NCBI GenBank assembly: GCA_016927655.1
Contig: JAFGMG010000015.1
Span: 1 to 37,706 of the forward strand
Direction: 5' to 3'
From: Candidatus Dojkabacteria bacterium
Lineage (GTDB): Bacteria > Patescibacteriota > Dojkabacteria > B142 > JAFGMG01
Length of the DNA stretch: 37,706 nt
Part shown: piece by piece, positions 1 through 11,037 of the stretch
Position numbering within the stretch: position 1 is the first letter of the stretch
Layout of the letters: every line of letters begins with the position of its first letter
Position numbers and translations under genes: made by a program
The notes under the pieces: generated by a model
What the model was told of the DNA's origin: nothing
The model's input: the letters and a program-made list of their open reading frames with translations, nothing else
The model's database searches: none

Positions 1-1173
1 ACTTAGCATGAATTTAGGGACCTTAACTGATGATCTGGGCTGTTTCCCTTTCGACTGACGGAACTTATATCCCGTAGTCTAACTCCCGATCTTGAGACTG
101 ATGGCATTCGGAGTTTGAGAGAGTATGGTACTCAATACTGAGCCCATGACTCAATCAGTGCTCTACCTCCACCAGTTAATAAATCGAGGCCAACCCTAAA
201 GCTGTTTCGGAGAGAACCAGCTATTACCGCGTCCGTTTGGCGTATCACCGCTAACCACAAATCATCCAAAACTTTTGAAACAGTTACTGGTTCGGTCCTC
301 CCCCCATATTTCTACGGGGTTCAACCTGTTCATGGTTAGATCACGCGGTTTCGGGTCTAATCTATACGACTATTATTTCGCCCGTTAAGACTCGCTTTCG
401 CTTTGGCTGCGGTGCAGAACACCTTAACCAGCCATATAGATTAACTCGCAGGCTCATTCTTCAATAGGCACGCTGTCATTCCGGCAAGCCGGAACTCCAA
501 CTGCTTGTATGTAAATGGTTTCAGATACTATTTCATTCCCCTCTCAGGGGTGCTTTTCACCTTTCCCTCTCGGTACTAGTTCACTATCGGTCACAAAAAG
601 TATTTAGCCTTTCCCAGTGGTTTGGGATGATTCCTACGGAATTTCACCTATGCCGTAGTACTCAGAAATAAACTCTAGCAAGTCCAATTGCTTTTACGTA
701 CGGGAGTATTACCCTCTATGCTCTGCCTTTCCAGGCTTGTTCCGCTAACAATAGGATTTATAACTTACTTCTCCGGTTTATAGTCCGGAAACGAGTCCAC
801 TCTACAACCCCTCAAAATAACCATCACTATAATGACGACTCAAATTCCGCACCTGCAACGCAGGTTTGGAAAAATTGTCCTATTCTTGAGGTTTGGGCTC
901 TTCCCCTTTCGCTCGCCACTACTTAGGGAATCCATATCGGTTTCTTTTCTTCTGGTTACTGAGATGTTTCACTTCACCAGTTTATCTCCACTGCAGCTAT
1001 GAATTCACTGCAGGGTTACGAATGGAGCAAGCTCCATTCGCAGGGTTTCCCCATTCGGACATCTCCGGGTAATAGCGCTTATTGGCAGCTCCCCGAAGCT
1101 TATCGCAGCCTGTCACGTCCTTCATCGACTTTTTGTGCCAAGGCATCCACCATTTACACTTAGTAGCTTAATC
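1..1173 (-). rRNA. rrl: 23S ribosomal RNA, 5' ~1.17 kb (3' part lies outside the window)
   Basis: Minus strand reads GATTAAGCTACTAAGTGTAAATGGTGGATGCCTTGGC...GATGAAGGACGTG, matching the bacterial 23S 5' end; the window start corresponds to the conserved GGGAAACAGCCCAGA...TAAGGTCCC block. Confidence 0.95.
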
Positions 1174-1272
1174 TTTGTTTTAAAACTTTCATTGAAATTC
1201 CCAACGGCGACAAAAAGACCGAACTGCTCGTTCTATTCTATTTTACCGTTGAGATACCTTGTTTTGCTATTC

Positions 1273-1286
1273 AGTTTTCAAAGAAC
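1273..1286 (-). promoter_or_regulatory. boxA-like antitermination motif in the 23S leader
   Basis: Minus strand GTTCTTTGAAAACT between the spacer tRNA region and 23S resembles bacterial boxA (TGCTCTTTgAAAA). Confidence 0.5.
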
Positions 1287-1295
1287 AACTTATTG

Positions 1296-1345
1296 TGGAG
1301 CCCCAGGAATTGAACCTGGCAAGTCCCGCCAAGCGGGAGGCCCCA
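1296..1345 (-). ncRNA. tRNA-like mini-element (acceptor stem + 6-bp hairpin + canonical T-arm; no D or anticodon arm)
   Basis: Minus strand TGGGGCC-TCCCGC-TTG-GCGGGA-CTTG-CCAGG-TTCAATT-CCTGG-GGCTCCA: 7-bp acceptor (one G.U), perfect 6-bp hairpin, perfect T-stem with TTCAATT loop. Confidence 0.7.
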
Positions 1346-1352
1346 TTTCGTA

Positions 1353-1450
1353 GGAATCTTGCTTCACTCTTCGTAATTTTGTAAACAAAACTACTTAGAA
1401 TTTCGCAAGTTCCTCCTCTTTCGATCCAACTCCCTAGGGTCGTTGTATCG
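1353..1450 (-). ncRNA. 98-nt double-hairpin tRNA-leader element, copy B
   Basis: H1 CGATACAAC-GACCCTAGGGA-GTTGGATCG; H2 outer GGAACTTGC/GCAAGATTCC, inner GTAGTTTTG-TTTA-CAAAATTAC; same length and layout as copies at 1616 and 21774. Confidence 0.7.
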
Positions 1451-1534
1451 ATTTAGAAAGAACACTGCAGATAGTGTGCGAAGAAAACATTTGAAACCCC
1501 TTGGTTTCAACGTTTTCGGAGCATGCTATCAAAG

Positions 1535-1609
1535 TGGAGCTAGAGGGATTCGAACCCTCGATCTCCTCATTGCAAATGAGGCGCATTAGACCAGCTGTGC
1601 TATAGCCCC
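1535..1609 (-). tRNA. tRNA-Ala(TGC)
   Basis: Acceptor GGGGCTA/TAGCTCC, anticodon arm CCTCA-TTTGCAA-TGAGG, T-arm GAGGG-TTCGAAT-CCCTC; no encoded CCA. Confidence 0.95.
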
Positions 1610-1615
1610 GACGTC

Positions 1616-1713
1616 GGAATTTTGCTTCGCCTTTCGTAATCTTGTAAACAAGATTACTTCAGACTTCGCAAATTCCTCCTCTTTCGATTTAACTCCCGTT
1701 GGTCGTTAAATCG
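1616..1713 (-). ncRNA. 98-nt double-hairpin tRNA-leader element, copy A
   Basis: H1 CGATTTAAC-GACCAACGGGA-GTTAAATCG; H2 outer GGAATTTGC/GCAAAATTCC, inner GTAATCTTG-TTTA-CAAGATTAC. Confidence 0.7.
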
Positions 1714-1731
1714 AAGCAAAGACTTACATAG

Positions 1732-1806
1732 TGGGCGTTCTAGGAATCGAACCTAGGACCTCAGTCTTATCAGGACTGCGCTCTAAACCAACTGAGCTAA
1801 ACGCCC
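1732..1806 (-). tRNA. tRNA-Ile(GAT)
   Basis: Acceptor GGGCGTT/AACGCCC, anticodon loop CTGATAA, T-arm CTAGG-TTCGATT-CCTAG. Confidence 0.95.
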
Positions 1807-1840
1807 CATATTTAAAACCAGCCCCGAACACCTCATTTGA

Positions 1841-1855
1841 CTTTTTTAAAGAGCA
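1841..1855 (-). promoter_or_regulatory. boxA antitermination motif in the 16S-23S spacer
   Basis: Minus strand TGCTCTTTAAAAAAG, close to consensus boxA TGCTCTTTAACA. Confidence 0.55.
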
Positions 1856-2027
1856 TGAGACTTGTGGTCTCATATAACCCTTGAGAACTTAATAGTGATA
1901 GAGACAGCTCTGCAGCAAAAGAATTTTAGAATGTAATTCCGGCCTAAACCGAAAAAACACTCAAGGTTAAAGATTAAGATCTTTAATTGTTTGTCCAGAA
2001 ACTTAATTCTGGATATTTACTCCTTAG

Positions 2028-3521
<1,494 letters not shown>

Positions 3522-3722
3522 AAATATTTCAACCATGAAGCAAGCTCCATGGATTTAAATCAAAGTTTTGATTCCGTTACTGCTTGGCATGAACTCTATC
3601 ACTATTAAATTTTCAAGGTGCCAAATTCTGCAAACAGAAAACAATAAGCTATGCACCAAAAGCCAACCAATTGAGACTTTCAGCACAAGCTTAATGCTTC
3701 TTGAGTTAGATTTTCCGCTTGT

Positions 3723-3752
3723 ATTCTAACAGAAAAGAACTTAGTTAGTAAA
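3723..3752 (-). promoter_or_regulatory. putative rRNA operon promoter
   Basis: Minus strand TTTACT-18 nt-TAGAAT upstream of the 16S leader. Confidence 0.4.
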
Positions 3753-3755
3753 GCC

Positions 3756-4091
3756 CTATTTGATCAATCCTCCTACTACTGGAACTTCCCATTTCTCACC
3801 GTTATTTGCTTTCATCAAGCCGTATACTCTGATCCCGATATCAAGTAAAGCCCAGGCTGGCCAAAGACATAGTCCAATAAAGAATGCCATTGAGATTGAG
3901 AAAATGATATGCCCGACGATTGAAACTAATGACCATGAAAGGGATTGCTTTGCATGATACTGCAAAAATTCATTTGCATCATTCATCCAGATGAAACTGG
4001 TGATTGGAGCAAAAAGCCATGCAAGCATTGCATTTGTCTTTACTTGCCCATCGGCTGTCTTTGCTGCTGGTGCTGCTGTTGTCTCTGCCAT
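3756..4091 (-). CDS. DUF4870/Tic20-like small membrane protein
   Basis: ORF 111 aa; 'NDANEFLQYHAKQSLSWSL' plus hydrophobic helices typical of DUF4870-like proteins. Confidence 0.7.
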   Translation of the reverse strand: MAETTAAPAAKTADGQVKTNAMLAWLFAPITSFIWMNDANEFLQYHAKQSLSWSLVSIVGHIIFSISMAFFIGLCLWPAWALLDIGIRVYGLMKANNGEKWEVPVVGGLIK

Positions 4092-4158
4092 AGCTAAAGG
4101 GGTACTAAAAATTAAATATAACTGAGTATACTATTTCAAAAATGAAATGGCAAACTTT

Positions 4159-6003
4159 TCAATTTACAAGTAATTTTTCAACTTCGCTCACTTTGGTCAC
4201 ATCTTCCGGATCTTTGTCTGCCCTATCCCACTCCTTCAGCCTCGGGAATCTAAGCGAGTACCCTACTCCGTCTTTGTCCTGCCCTGCTGTGTGCAGTTTA
4301 CTTTTTGAAATTTCATCAGCTTCAACTACCACCACAATTTCCGGCCGAAGAATTACATCCGGCATCAATTCTTTTTTTACTTCGGCGTTCTCAGGAATCT
4401 TTTCGATCTCCAGCCCCTTTATTCTCTCCATAATCCCCTCCCAATCTTCATCTTTGATTCCGCTTCCGACTTTCGCAATAGTCTCAAATTTCTCAGTTTT
4501 CTCATTATAAACTCCAACCAAGAATGCACCAACTCCATGCTTTGCTCTTGCTCCCCGACCGTGATAGTATCCCAAAACTACTGCATCTATCGTGTCTATC
4601 AACTTCGAATCGATATTTGCTTTAAGTTTAATCCAGTCATAATTTCTAGTACCAGGCAAGTATTTACTCTGCGGATTTTTGGCGATCAAACCTTCAAGGC
4701 CATCTTCTAGATATTTGGCAAAATATTTCTGAAGAGTCTTTAAATCCTTAAGCTCATTTGACTCAGAAAGTTTCAAAATCCTGGAGCTGGAGAAGTTCTT
4801 CTTTATAAGATCTTTCAATGCATCAAGCCTCGAAAGCAACGGCTTTTGTGAAATATCCTCTTTGCCCAAATAAAGAATATCAAAGACATAGACCTTCACA
4901 GGAACACTTTGAGATTTTTCTTTAATTCCATATTTTCTTTTCCTCTGGATTGTCTCTTGGAAAGGGATATATTTACCGGTTTCAGGATCAGTCCCAATCG
5001 CTTCAGCGTCAAGGACAAAACTACCAGGTAGTTCGTCTTCTTTTTTTTCAACTTCCGCTACTACATCCGGAAACATATCAGTAAGCGGCTCCATATTCCG
5101 GCTGAATATCCGCACAATATCACGTTTTCTTGATTCAGTTTTGCCCAGATCAAATTGCAATGACGGCGGTTTTTGCCCAATTGCCTGATTTTGATGCACT
5201 TGATGAATATCATCAAATCCAGCTCGCGAATAGTGAATCTGCAATCTCAATCCATCATATTTCGGCTGGACAATTGATTCTGGAATTCTTTCAAAAACCG
5301 CCTCAACTGATTTTTCCCGCTCAACCAGTTTCGAAGCAACAGGAGTGCCCGGTTCAACCATTATTCTTTCGAGTTTCTTAAATTTCCTTTGCAAGACAAG
5401 CTCAGCAATATCCCCAATATCGGCACGCACGCCATAAGCATAATCCAGCTGCCCTCTATAGCTCTTATCACTAAATCCGGCCCAAGACAGAGAATCAAGG
5501 ATCGTTTTATCATTCAACCCGAGCCTTAATTTCCCGACAATCATTCTTGCTACATACTTGATGCTCAACGGATCTGCCCCTTTAAAAAGCCTTTCAAACA
5601 CTTCGATTTTAGCCGTTTGGGAGCCAACCCCTTCCAGACTTGCTAGTTCAAACAGCAATTGGAAGACTTCGCCAATACTCAATTCTTCCTGTTTTTGCGG
5701 CATTTGAGATTTGATTTCCGATGCAACCAGTCCGATATCACCTTTCTTCGCCATTAGAGTCTCTATTTCCAAAATCCCCTTTCCCGACGCTTTTTCTATC
5801 GCCCGCAATAGCAATTTTGTTGAAAAATTAAACTCCAGAGGGATAAATCTGGGCGCAATTCTTCCTGTGAGCATGTACATTACGGGCTTTATCTCATCTG
5901 GTTCGAGTTTCTGCAGGAAACCGGCCAAAATCTCAGTCATCTCATTTCGAGAACTGCTCTTCTCAAGACTTTCAAGAATTGTCGCGAATTGTTTGAATTT
6001 CAT
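4159..6003 (-). CDS. ATP-dependent DNA ligase (archaeal/eukaryal type)
   Basis: Motif I 'VQPKYDGLRLQIHY', plus 'FVLDAEAIG', 'EGLIAKNPQSKYLPGTRNYDWIKLK' and 'DAVVLGYYHGRGAR'. Confidence 0.93.
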   Translation of the reverse strand: MKFKQFATILESLEKSSSRNEMTEILAGFLQKLEPDEIKPVMYMLTGRIAPRFIPLEFNFSTKLLLRAIEKASGKGILEIETLMAKKGDIGLVASEIKSQMPQKQEELSIGEVFQLLFELASLEGVGSQTAKIEVFERLFKGADPLSIKYVARMIVGKLRLGLNDKTILDSLSWAGFSDKSYRGQLDYAYGVRADIGDIAELVLQRKFKKLERIMVEPGTPVASKLVEREKSVEAVFERIPESIVQPKYDGLRLQIHYSRAGFDDIHQVHQNQAIGQKPPSLQFDLGKTESRKRDIVRIFSRNMEPLTDMFPDVVAEVEKKEDELPGSFVLDAEAIGTDPETGKYIPFQETIQRKRKYGIKEKSQSVPVKVYVFDILYLGKEDISQKPLLSRLDALKDLIKKNFSSSRILKLSESNELKDLKTLQKYFAKYLEDGLEGLIAKNPQSKYLPGTRNYDWIKLKANIDSKLIDTIDAVVLGYYHGRGARAKHGVGAFLVGVYNEKTEKFETIAKVGSGIKDEDWEGIMERIKGLEIEKIPENAEVKKELMPDVILRPEIVVVVEADEISKSKLHTAGQDKDGVGYSLRFPRLKEWDRADKDPEDVTKVSEVEKLLVN

Positions 6004-6076
6004 GTTTTACTATTTGTAGAAAATCTTTCAAAATATTATAAGGAACCCTTTTCAGTTTAGTGTTATTAAAAAAATA

Positions 6077-7483
6077 TCACACATCAACTTCTTTTACAGG
6101 ATCATCTTCCAGGGAACGTCTTACGATATCATTCACCTCCAATCCAGGCAACAGACGCGGATCAGATATTATCTTTCCAAACTGAGGATCTGACTTGTCC
6201 AATAATGAACACTTTTCCATGTCTATATCATTCACAATTTTGAGAAATCCTTCATATCCAAATCTTTTTATAAGTTTCTTGATCATTTTGACACCCTCCA
6301 TATAAATTTCCGGATTCCACTTTAATGATCGTATATCATTTTTAATAGCTTTCATAACAAGCTCCGCACCTTCTTTGTTTCCCTCTTCAATTAATCTATT
6401 ATATTCCTGCATAAGAATCGCCCTTGTTCCAAACACAGCTACCCCTTCAGCTACATGACCTCCCAAATCAGTTTCTTCGGGCAATTCATCTTCATAATTA
6501 TCAAGGGTAAGAATAAAATCATCCAAAGTCATATCAGAGATACCCGATCTAGTTATATTTATATTTTCCTCACTTAAACCGCCTTTCTTGGCCTTTCGAA
6601 AATGAATTTGATGGAGAATTTCATGAACTAAAGAACTTACATCATTTATTACTTGATTTTTGATATCCCTCGGTAAATCCTCACGTCCAAGGACGTTTTG
6701 CACTGGAGAGGAAAGAGATTTTAAAACATCGTCTGCTGCATAAACCGAATCCCGTATAGAAATGTAATCCACACCAAAAAAATTCCCCTCATAAGCAGCT
6801 GTCCCTGCTTCAAAGCTTGGATTAATTAATACAACTGCCTCATATACACTAGGATCGATACCCAGAGAATCCCTTATTAATCTATGTGCGTCTTGTACTC
6901 TATTGTGTATATACCTTTGTTTCAATATATCTCTGCGTACGTCCGATAAAACCTCCCCAACCGTTTTTTGACTGATTGAAAAAATATCCCCTTCACCCTG
7001 GAGAAGCCATTCACCAATTTTCCCTGCTTTTTTAAATACTTTTTCCCAATTACCCTGTGATAATTTAGCATCAAATAATCCAATATCTATACCCAGCTTT
7101 TCATATTCGGCAGTCATATGCAACCCACTCTCATCAAACTCCATCAATAGTTCGGGATGATTTTTGACTATTTTAAATAATTCACGAATCGGCTCAACCT
7201 TAGGATTGGCTATGATATCAACAGGTTCGTCGGAAACGGAATATACTTTATCAATGAAATAGACTTCTAATTCAGAATGATCTGCAATTAAAGACGCCTC
7301 CCTTACATTATAAATGACTTGCTGCATCCCTGCTCGTGGCACAGGAGTGTCGGCGGCATTAAGATCTACACGCTCTTCTTGAATCAGCTCTTGTCCTAAT
7401 TGTAGAGACGCCCCCCCTTCAAATGGTTTTGCAGGAGCGAGATTAATATTTCCCACACCTTCTTTTTCATCAATTAAATCCAT
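6077..7483 (-). CDS. Hypothetical protein with HExxH motif (putative zinc metallopeptidase)
   Basis: 'SSLVHEILHQIHFRKA' with downstream 'GGHVAEGVAVFG'. The ORF track starts at 7543, overlapping polA; internal Met at 7483 avoids the overlap and is preferred. Confidence 0.55.
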   Translation of the reverse strand: MDLIDEKEGVGNINLAPAKPFEGGASLQLGQELIQEERVDLNAADTPVPRAGMQQVIYNVREASLIADHSELEVYFIDKVYSVSDEPVDIIANPKVEPIRELFKIVKNHPELLMEFDESGLHMTAEYEKLGIDIGLFDAKLSQGNWEKVFKKAGKIGEWLLQGEGDIFSISQKTVGEVLSDVRRDILKQRYIHNRVQDAHRLIRDSLGIDPSVYEAVVLINPSFEAGTAAYEGNFFGVDYISIRDSVYAADDVLKSLSSPVQNVLGREDLPRDIKNQVINDVSSLVHEILHQIHFRKAKKGGLSEENINITRSGISDMTLDDFILTLDNYEDELPEETDLGGHVAEGVAVFGTRAILMQEYNRLIEEGNKEGAELVMKAIKNDIRSLKWNPEIYMEGVKMIKKLIKRFGYEGFLKIVNDIDMEKCSLLDKSDPQFGKIISDPRLLPGLEVNDIVRRSLEDDPVKEVDV

Positions 7484-7499
7484 AGCTATTAAATCTGAA

Positions 7500-10322
7500 T
7501 TAAATCTCCTCAATCTCCCCCCAGCTTTTGCCAATACCGACATCGACTTTCATCGGAACGTCGTACATATTTGCATCTAGCATAGCTTTCTTGACCATTT
7601 TGATAAATTTCTCTAGTTTAGTTCTTTTCATTTTCCTGCTTGATGATGGAACTTCAAATACCAGCTCATCGTGAATCTGCAGTATCAATTTATAATCTTT
7701 CCACTCCGGCTTTTGCAGTTCTTTCCATACAGCGATCATAGCCAGCTTCATCATATCAGAAGCACCACCCTGGATTGGGAAATTAACCGTTTCCCGCTCT
7801 AGTGCTCCTCTAATGCGAAAATTCCTGGATGTAATCTCCCGGACATCGCGCTTCCTGCCAGATTGCGTTTCGATAATCCCGTTACTTTTCGCGTCGTTTA
7901 GTAGTTCGTCAAAGAATTTTCTCACACCTTTGTAAGTTTCAAAATACTTATCAATAAATTCCTGCGCCTGCTGCTGCGGAATTTTCAGTCTGTCTGCAAG
8001 ACCAAAAGCAGAAATTCCATAAATAACAGAAAAATTTACCGTTTTTCCCTTAGATCTTTCGTCTTTGGTAATTTGATCAATCGGCTTATCGAACAATTTT
8101 GATGCTGTAAGAATGTGAACGTCTATGTTCTTTTCATATGCATCCCTTAACACCTCGTCGCGTGAAACACTTGATAGTATTCTCAACTCCTGCTGCGAGT
8201 AATCCAATGATACGAATATCTGCCCTTCTGCCGGAATGAATGCTTTTCGAATTTCATTCCCAAGCTCACTTGCAACTGGAATATTTTGCAAATTCGGCTC
8301 ACTTGAACTCAATCTACCCGTACTTGCAACTGCCTGATTGAACGAACTATGCACTCTGCCGGTTTTGACATTCTTTTGCGCGATCAGAGCGTCAATATAC
8401 GTAGAGCGCAATTTCGCCACTTCCCTATACTCAAGTACCAGATCCACGATTTCGTGCTGGTCCCTTATACCTCTTAGCACTCTTTCGTTGGTAGAAAAGG
8501 CCCCAGAGCTCGTTTTTTTAGAGCTGTCGAGCTTGAGCTTTTTAAATAAAATTTCTGAAAGCTGGGTCGGAGAGTTCAAATTAAAATCAACTCCTGCTAG
8601 GTCCATTATTTTTTCACTCAGATCATTTATCTTTTTATCTAATTTCTGCCCAAATTTTTTTAAATACTCAACATCCATCCCTATTCCATTTCTCTCCATT
8701 TCAATCAAAACAGGTACAAGCGGCATTTCAATTTGTTCGAACAATTTTTGCAGCTTTAGCTCTTCATGGAGCTGTTTTGAAAATAATTGATAAAGCCGGA
8801 AAGTCGCATCTGCGTCTGCTGAAGCGTACTGCGACAGATCTTCCAAAGCCAGACTATTGATATCACCTTTCTTCTCAGCCATATTCATCAAATCTTTGAA
8901 GCTCACCATATGCATATCCAGCTTTTCTAATGCCAGAGCCTTTAAGCCATACTCACCCACTCCAGCCTTGAGCAAATATGCGGCGATCATTGTGTCGAAA
9001 TATATTCCATGCGTTTTTATGCCCTGATTCAAAAGAACCTGTATATCAAATTTGATATTGTGCCCGATTTTTTTAATTTTATTGTTTTCAAAAATTTTCT
9101 TGATTTCTGCTTTGTGCGAATCAAAGATATCTCGCGGAATAAAGTACGCAGTCTTTGTCTCGAAACTTACCGAAAACCCGACTAGATCGGCATTCATGTA
9201 GTCCAGCGAATCTGTTTCTGTGTCAAAGGCGAACTCCTTGCATTTCCCAAGATCCATGAGTAATTTCCCGATGGATTTTTCATCAACTAGATGATAATTT
9301 TCGTTTCTCAAGCGTTTAATTTTTTCTATTTGAGTTGATTTTACGCCTTTGGTCAGCTCTGCAAATCCCATTTGAACACCAGCCTTCCCTCCGTCTTCAG
9401 CACTATCTTCGGCAATTTCTGTAACAGCTGCTCCACCATTTGGAAGTTTCTTTAACAGAGAACTGAACCTGTACTTTCTAAGAATGGCAATTACATCTTC
9501 GGTGTCCAAGCCGCTGAAATGCGCTTTTTCCAAATTAAAATCTATCGGAATATCTGTGAATATCGTTGCAAGTTTTCTGCTTAATTTTGCATCCTCAACC
9601 CCTTTCTCAAGTGCTGTTTTTACTCGTTTTGTCTCGATTTTATCTATGTTTTCCAGAATTTTATCTAAATGCCCGAACTTGTTTAACAATTCCAGCGCCC
9701 CCTTGTCTCCGATACCTGCTACTCCGGGGATATTATCACTCGGATCACCTCGAAGAGCCTTGTAATCAATAACATATTCAGGACCGAAACCCATTTTCTT
9801 TTTCACTTCCGCGGCGTCATATAATTTCGACTTGGAAAAAGCGCTGCCGGACAGATACACCTTTGTGTCTTTATTAACTAATTGAAAAATATCTTTGTCT
9901 CCAGTTACGATAATTTTCTCAAGATGTCCGTCAATTTTTGGATCATTTACAACTGTGCCGATTAGATCGTCTGCCTCGTAGCCTTTCTGGCCAAATATCG
10001 GCACATCAAAAGCATCTAAAACTTCGTGCACAATTGGTAATTGATCGAGCAACTCCTGCTCAGTCGGCTTCCTTGTGGCTTTGTATTCAGGATAAATTTT
10101 CAGTCTCTCGGTTGATTTCCCCATATCGACACATGCCACTAGATATTCCGGGTGGAATTTATCAATAACCTCAAGAAGCATTGTAGTGAAACCAAATACA
10201 GCATTTGTCTGAACACCGCCAGAACTTAAATGCGCCGGATATGCATGATATGCACGGTGCACAAGTGCATGAACGTCGATTAAAAGAAATATATCCTTGC
10301 CGGAAGATATGCTTTTTACCAT
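7500..10322 (-). CDS. polA: DNA polymerase I (5' nuclease, 3'-5' exonuclease and polymerase domains)
   Basis: 'LLIDVHALVHRAYHAYP', exo 'FAFDTETDSLDYMNADLVGFS', pol 'FVSLDYSQQELRILS' and 'LQIHDELVFEVP'. Confidence 0.97.
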   Translation of the reverse strand: MVKSISSGKDIFLLIDVHALVHRAYHAYPAHLSSGGVQTNAVFGFTTMLLEVIDKFHPEYLVACVDMGKSTERLKIYPEYKATRKPTEQELLDQLPIVHEVLDAFDVPIFGQKGYEADDLIGTVVNDPKIDGHLEKIIVTGDKDIFQLVNKDTKVYLSGSAFSKSKLYDAAEVKKKMGFGPEYVIDYKALRGDPSDNIPGVAGIGDKGALELLNKFGHLDKILENIDKIETKRVKTALEKGVEDAKLSRKLATIFTDIPIDFNLEKAHFSGLDTEDVIAILRKYRFSSLLKKLPNGGAAVTEIAEDSAEDGGKAGVQMGFAELTKGVKSTQIEKIKRLRNENYHLVDEKSIGKLLMDLGKCKEFAFDTETDSLDYMNADLVGFSVSFETKTAYFIPRDIFDSHKAEIKKIFENNKIKKIGHNIKFDIQVLLNQGIKTHGIYFDTMIAAYLLKAGVGEYGLKALALEKLDMHMVSFKDLMNMAEKKGDINSLALEDLSQYASADADATFRLYQLFSKQLHEELKLQKLFEQIEMPLVPVLIEMERNGIGMDVEYLKKFGQKLDKKINDLSEKIMDLAGVDFNLNSPTQLSEILFKKLKLDSSKKTSSGAFSTNERVLRGIRDQHEIVDLVLEYREVAKLRSTYIDALIAQKNVKTGRVHSSFNQAVASTGRLSSSEPNLQNIPVASELGNEIRKAFIPAEGQIFVSLDYSQQELRILSSVSRDEVLRDAYEKNIDVHILTASKLFDKPIDQITKDERSKGKTVNFSVIYGISAFGLADRLKIPQQQAQEFIDKYFETYKGVRKFFDELLNDAKSNGIIETQSGRKRDVREITSRNFRIRGALERETVNFPIQGGASDMMKLAMIAVWKELQKPEWKDYKLILQIHDELVFEVPSSSRKMKRTKLEKFIKMVKKAMLDANMYDVPMKVDVGIGKSWGEIEEI

Positions 10323-10349
10323 AGCAAGAGTTTATCAGAGAGCCAAACT

Positions 10350-11009
10350 TTATTCCAACTCCATCTGTCCGAGTAATTGCTTTACATCATCATTCAAGTC
10401 ACCTTTTATCATAATTGCATATTTGTCTGCGCCCTTGTAGACAATGCCTTTGTAAAAGGTAAAGCTGGATCCGGAGGAATAAACGATAGTCACACCATTG
10501 AAATTGACCGGAAAGTCTGAGACATAAATTCGCTCGAGTGGAAGATTGACAGTTGAATCCGGGTATTCCCTTAATTCAGAATCTGGATTTGGCAGAATGT
10601 ATGTTTCATCAGAATCTTCATGATATGCATTCCCGGCAGCTACACTCACATAGCCATCAATTCCGCTCTTTTCAAATATCACCTCATAACATTGATCCTC
10701 TCCGCCAGTCACACTCTCTCTCATCACATCTGACATTTTTCTGCAGTCAATCGGCGTGATTTCATCAAGAGGCCAGAACTCATCTGCTGCGATTAACCAG
10801 CCGCTAAGATCTCCTACCTTTATGCCGTAGCCCTCAGAGTCAAAATCGTAAGTTTTCTCAATTTCTTTTTCAACGACTTCCGGCTGAGTTGTCTCTTTCG
10901 AACTTCTATCGAATACAAAACTAAAAAATGCAACAGAAACAACAAAGACAAGTCCAAGAGCAGCAAGAGAAATTATCGTCGGGAGCTGTTTGTCCTGGTT
11001 GGATTGCAT
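10350..11009 (-). CDS. Hypothetical protein with N-terminal transmembrane anchor
   Basis: ORF 219 aa with 'IISLAALGLVFVVSVAFFSFVF' helix; family not recognised. Confidence 0.7.
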   Translation of the reverse strand: MQSNQDKQLPTIISLAALGLVFVVSVAFFSFVFDRSSKETTQPEVVEKEIEKTYDFDSEGYGIKVGDLSGWLIAADEFWPLDEITPIDCRKMSDVMRESVTGGEDQCYEVIFEKSGIDGYVSVAAGNAYHEDSDETYILPNPDSELREYPDSTVNLPLERIYVSDFPVNFNGVTIVYSSGSSFTFYKGIVYKGADKYAIMIKGDLNDDVKQLLGQMELE

Positions 11010-11037
11010 AAGGTCTGTTTAATAAATAAGACCCGAA

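Noticed and set aside
1-1173. Possible extra length or insertion in the 5' third of 23S
   Set aside because: My rough estimate suggests it is somewhat longer than E. coli over the same span, but I cannot align it reliably by eye.
1324-1338. GC hairpin TCCCGC-TTG-GCGGGA as a rho-independent terminator
   Set aside because: No U-tract follows on the minus strand, and it is embedded between acceptor and T-arm halves that pair.
1685-1713. H1 hairpin of the 98-nt element as a transcription terminator
   Set aside because: No U-run follows in any of the three copies; a purine-rich linker follows instead, and it sits inside an rRNA operon.
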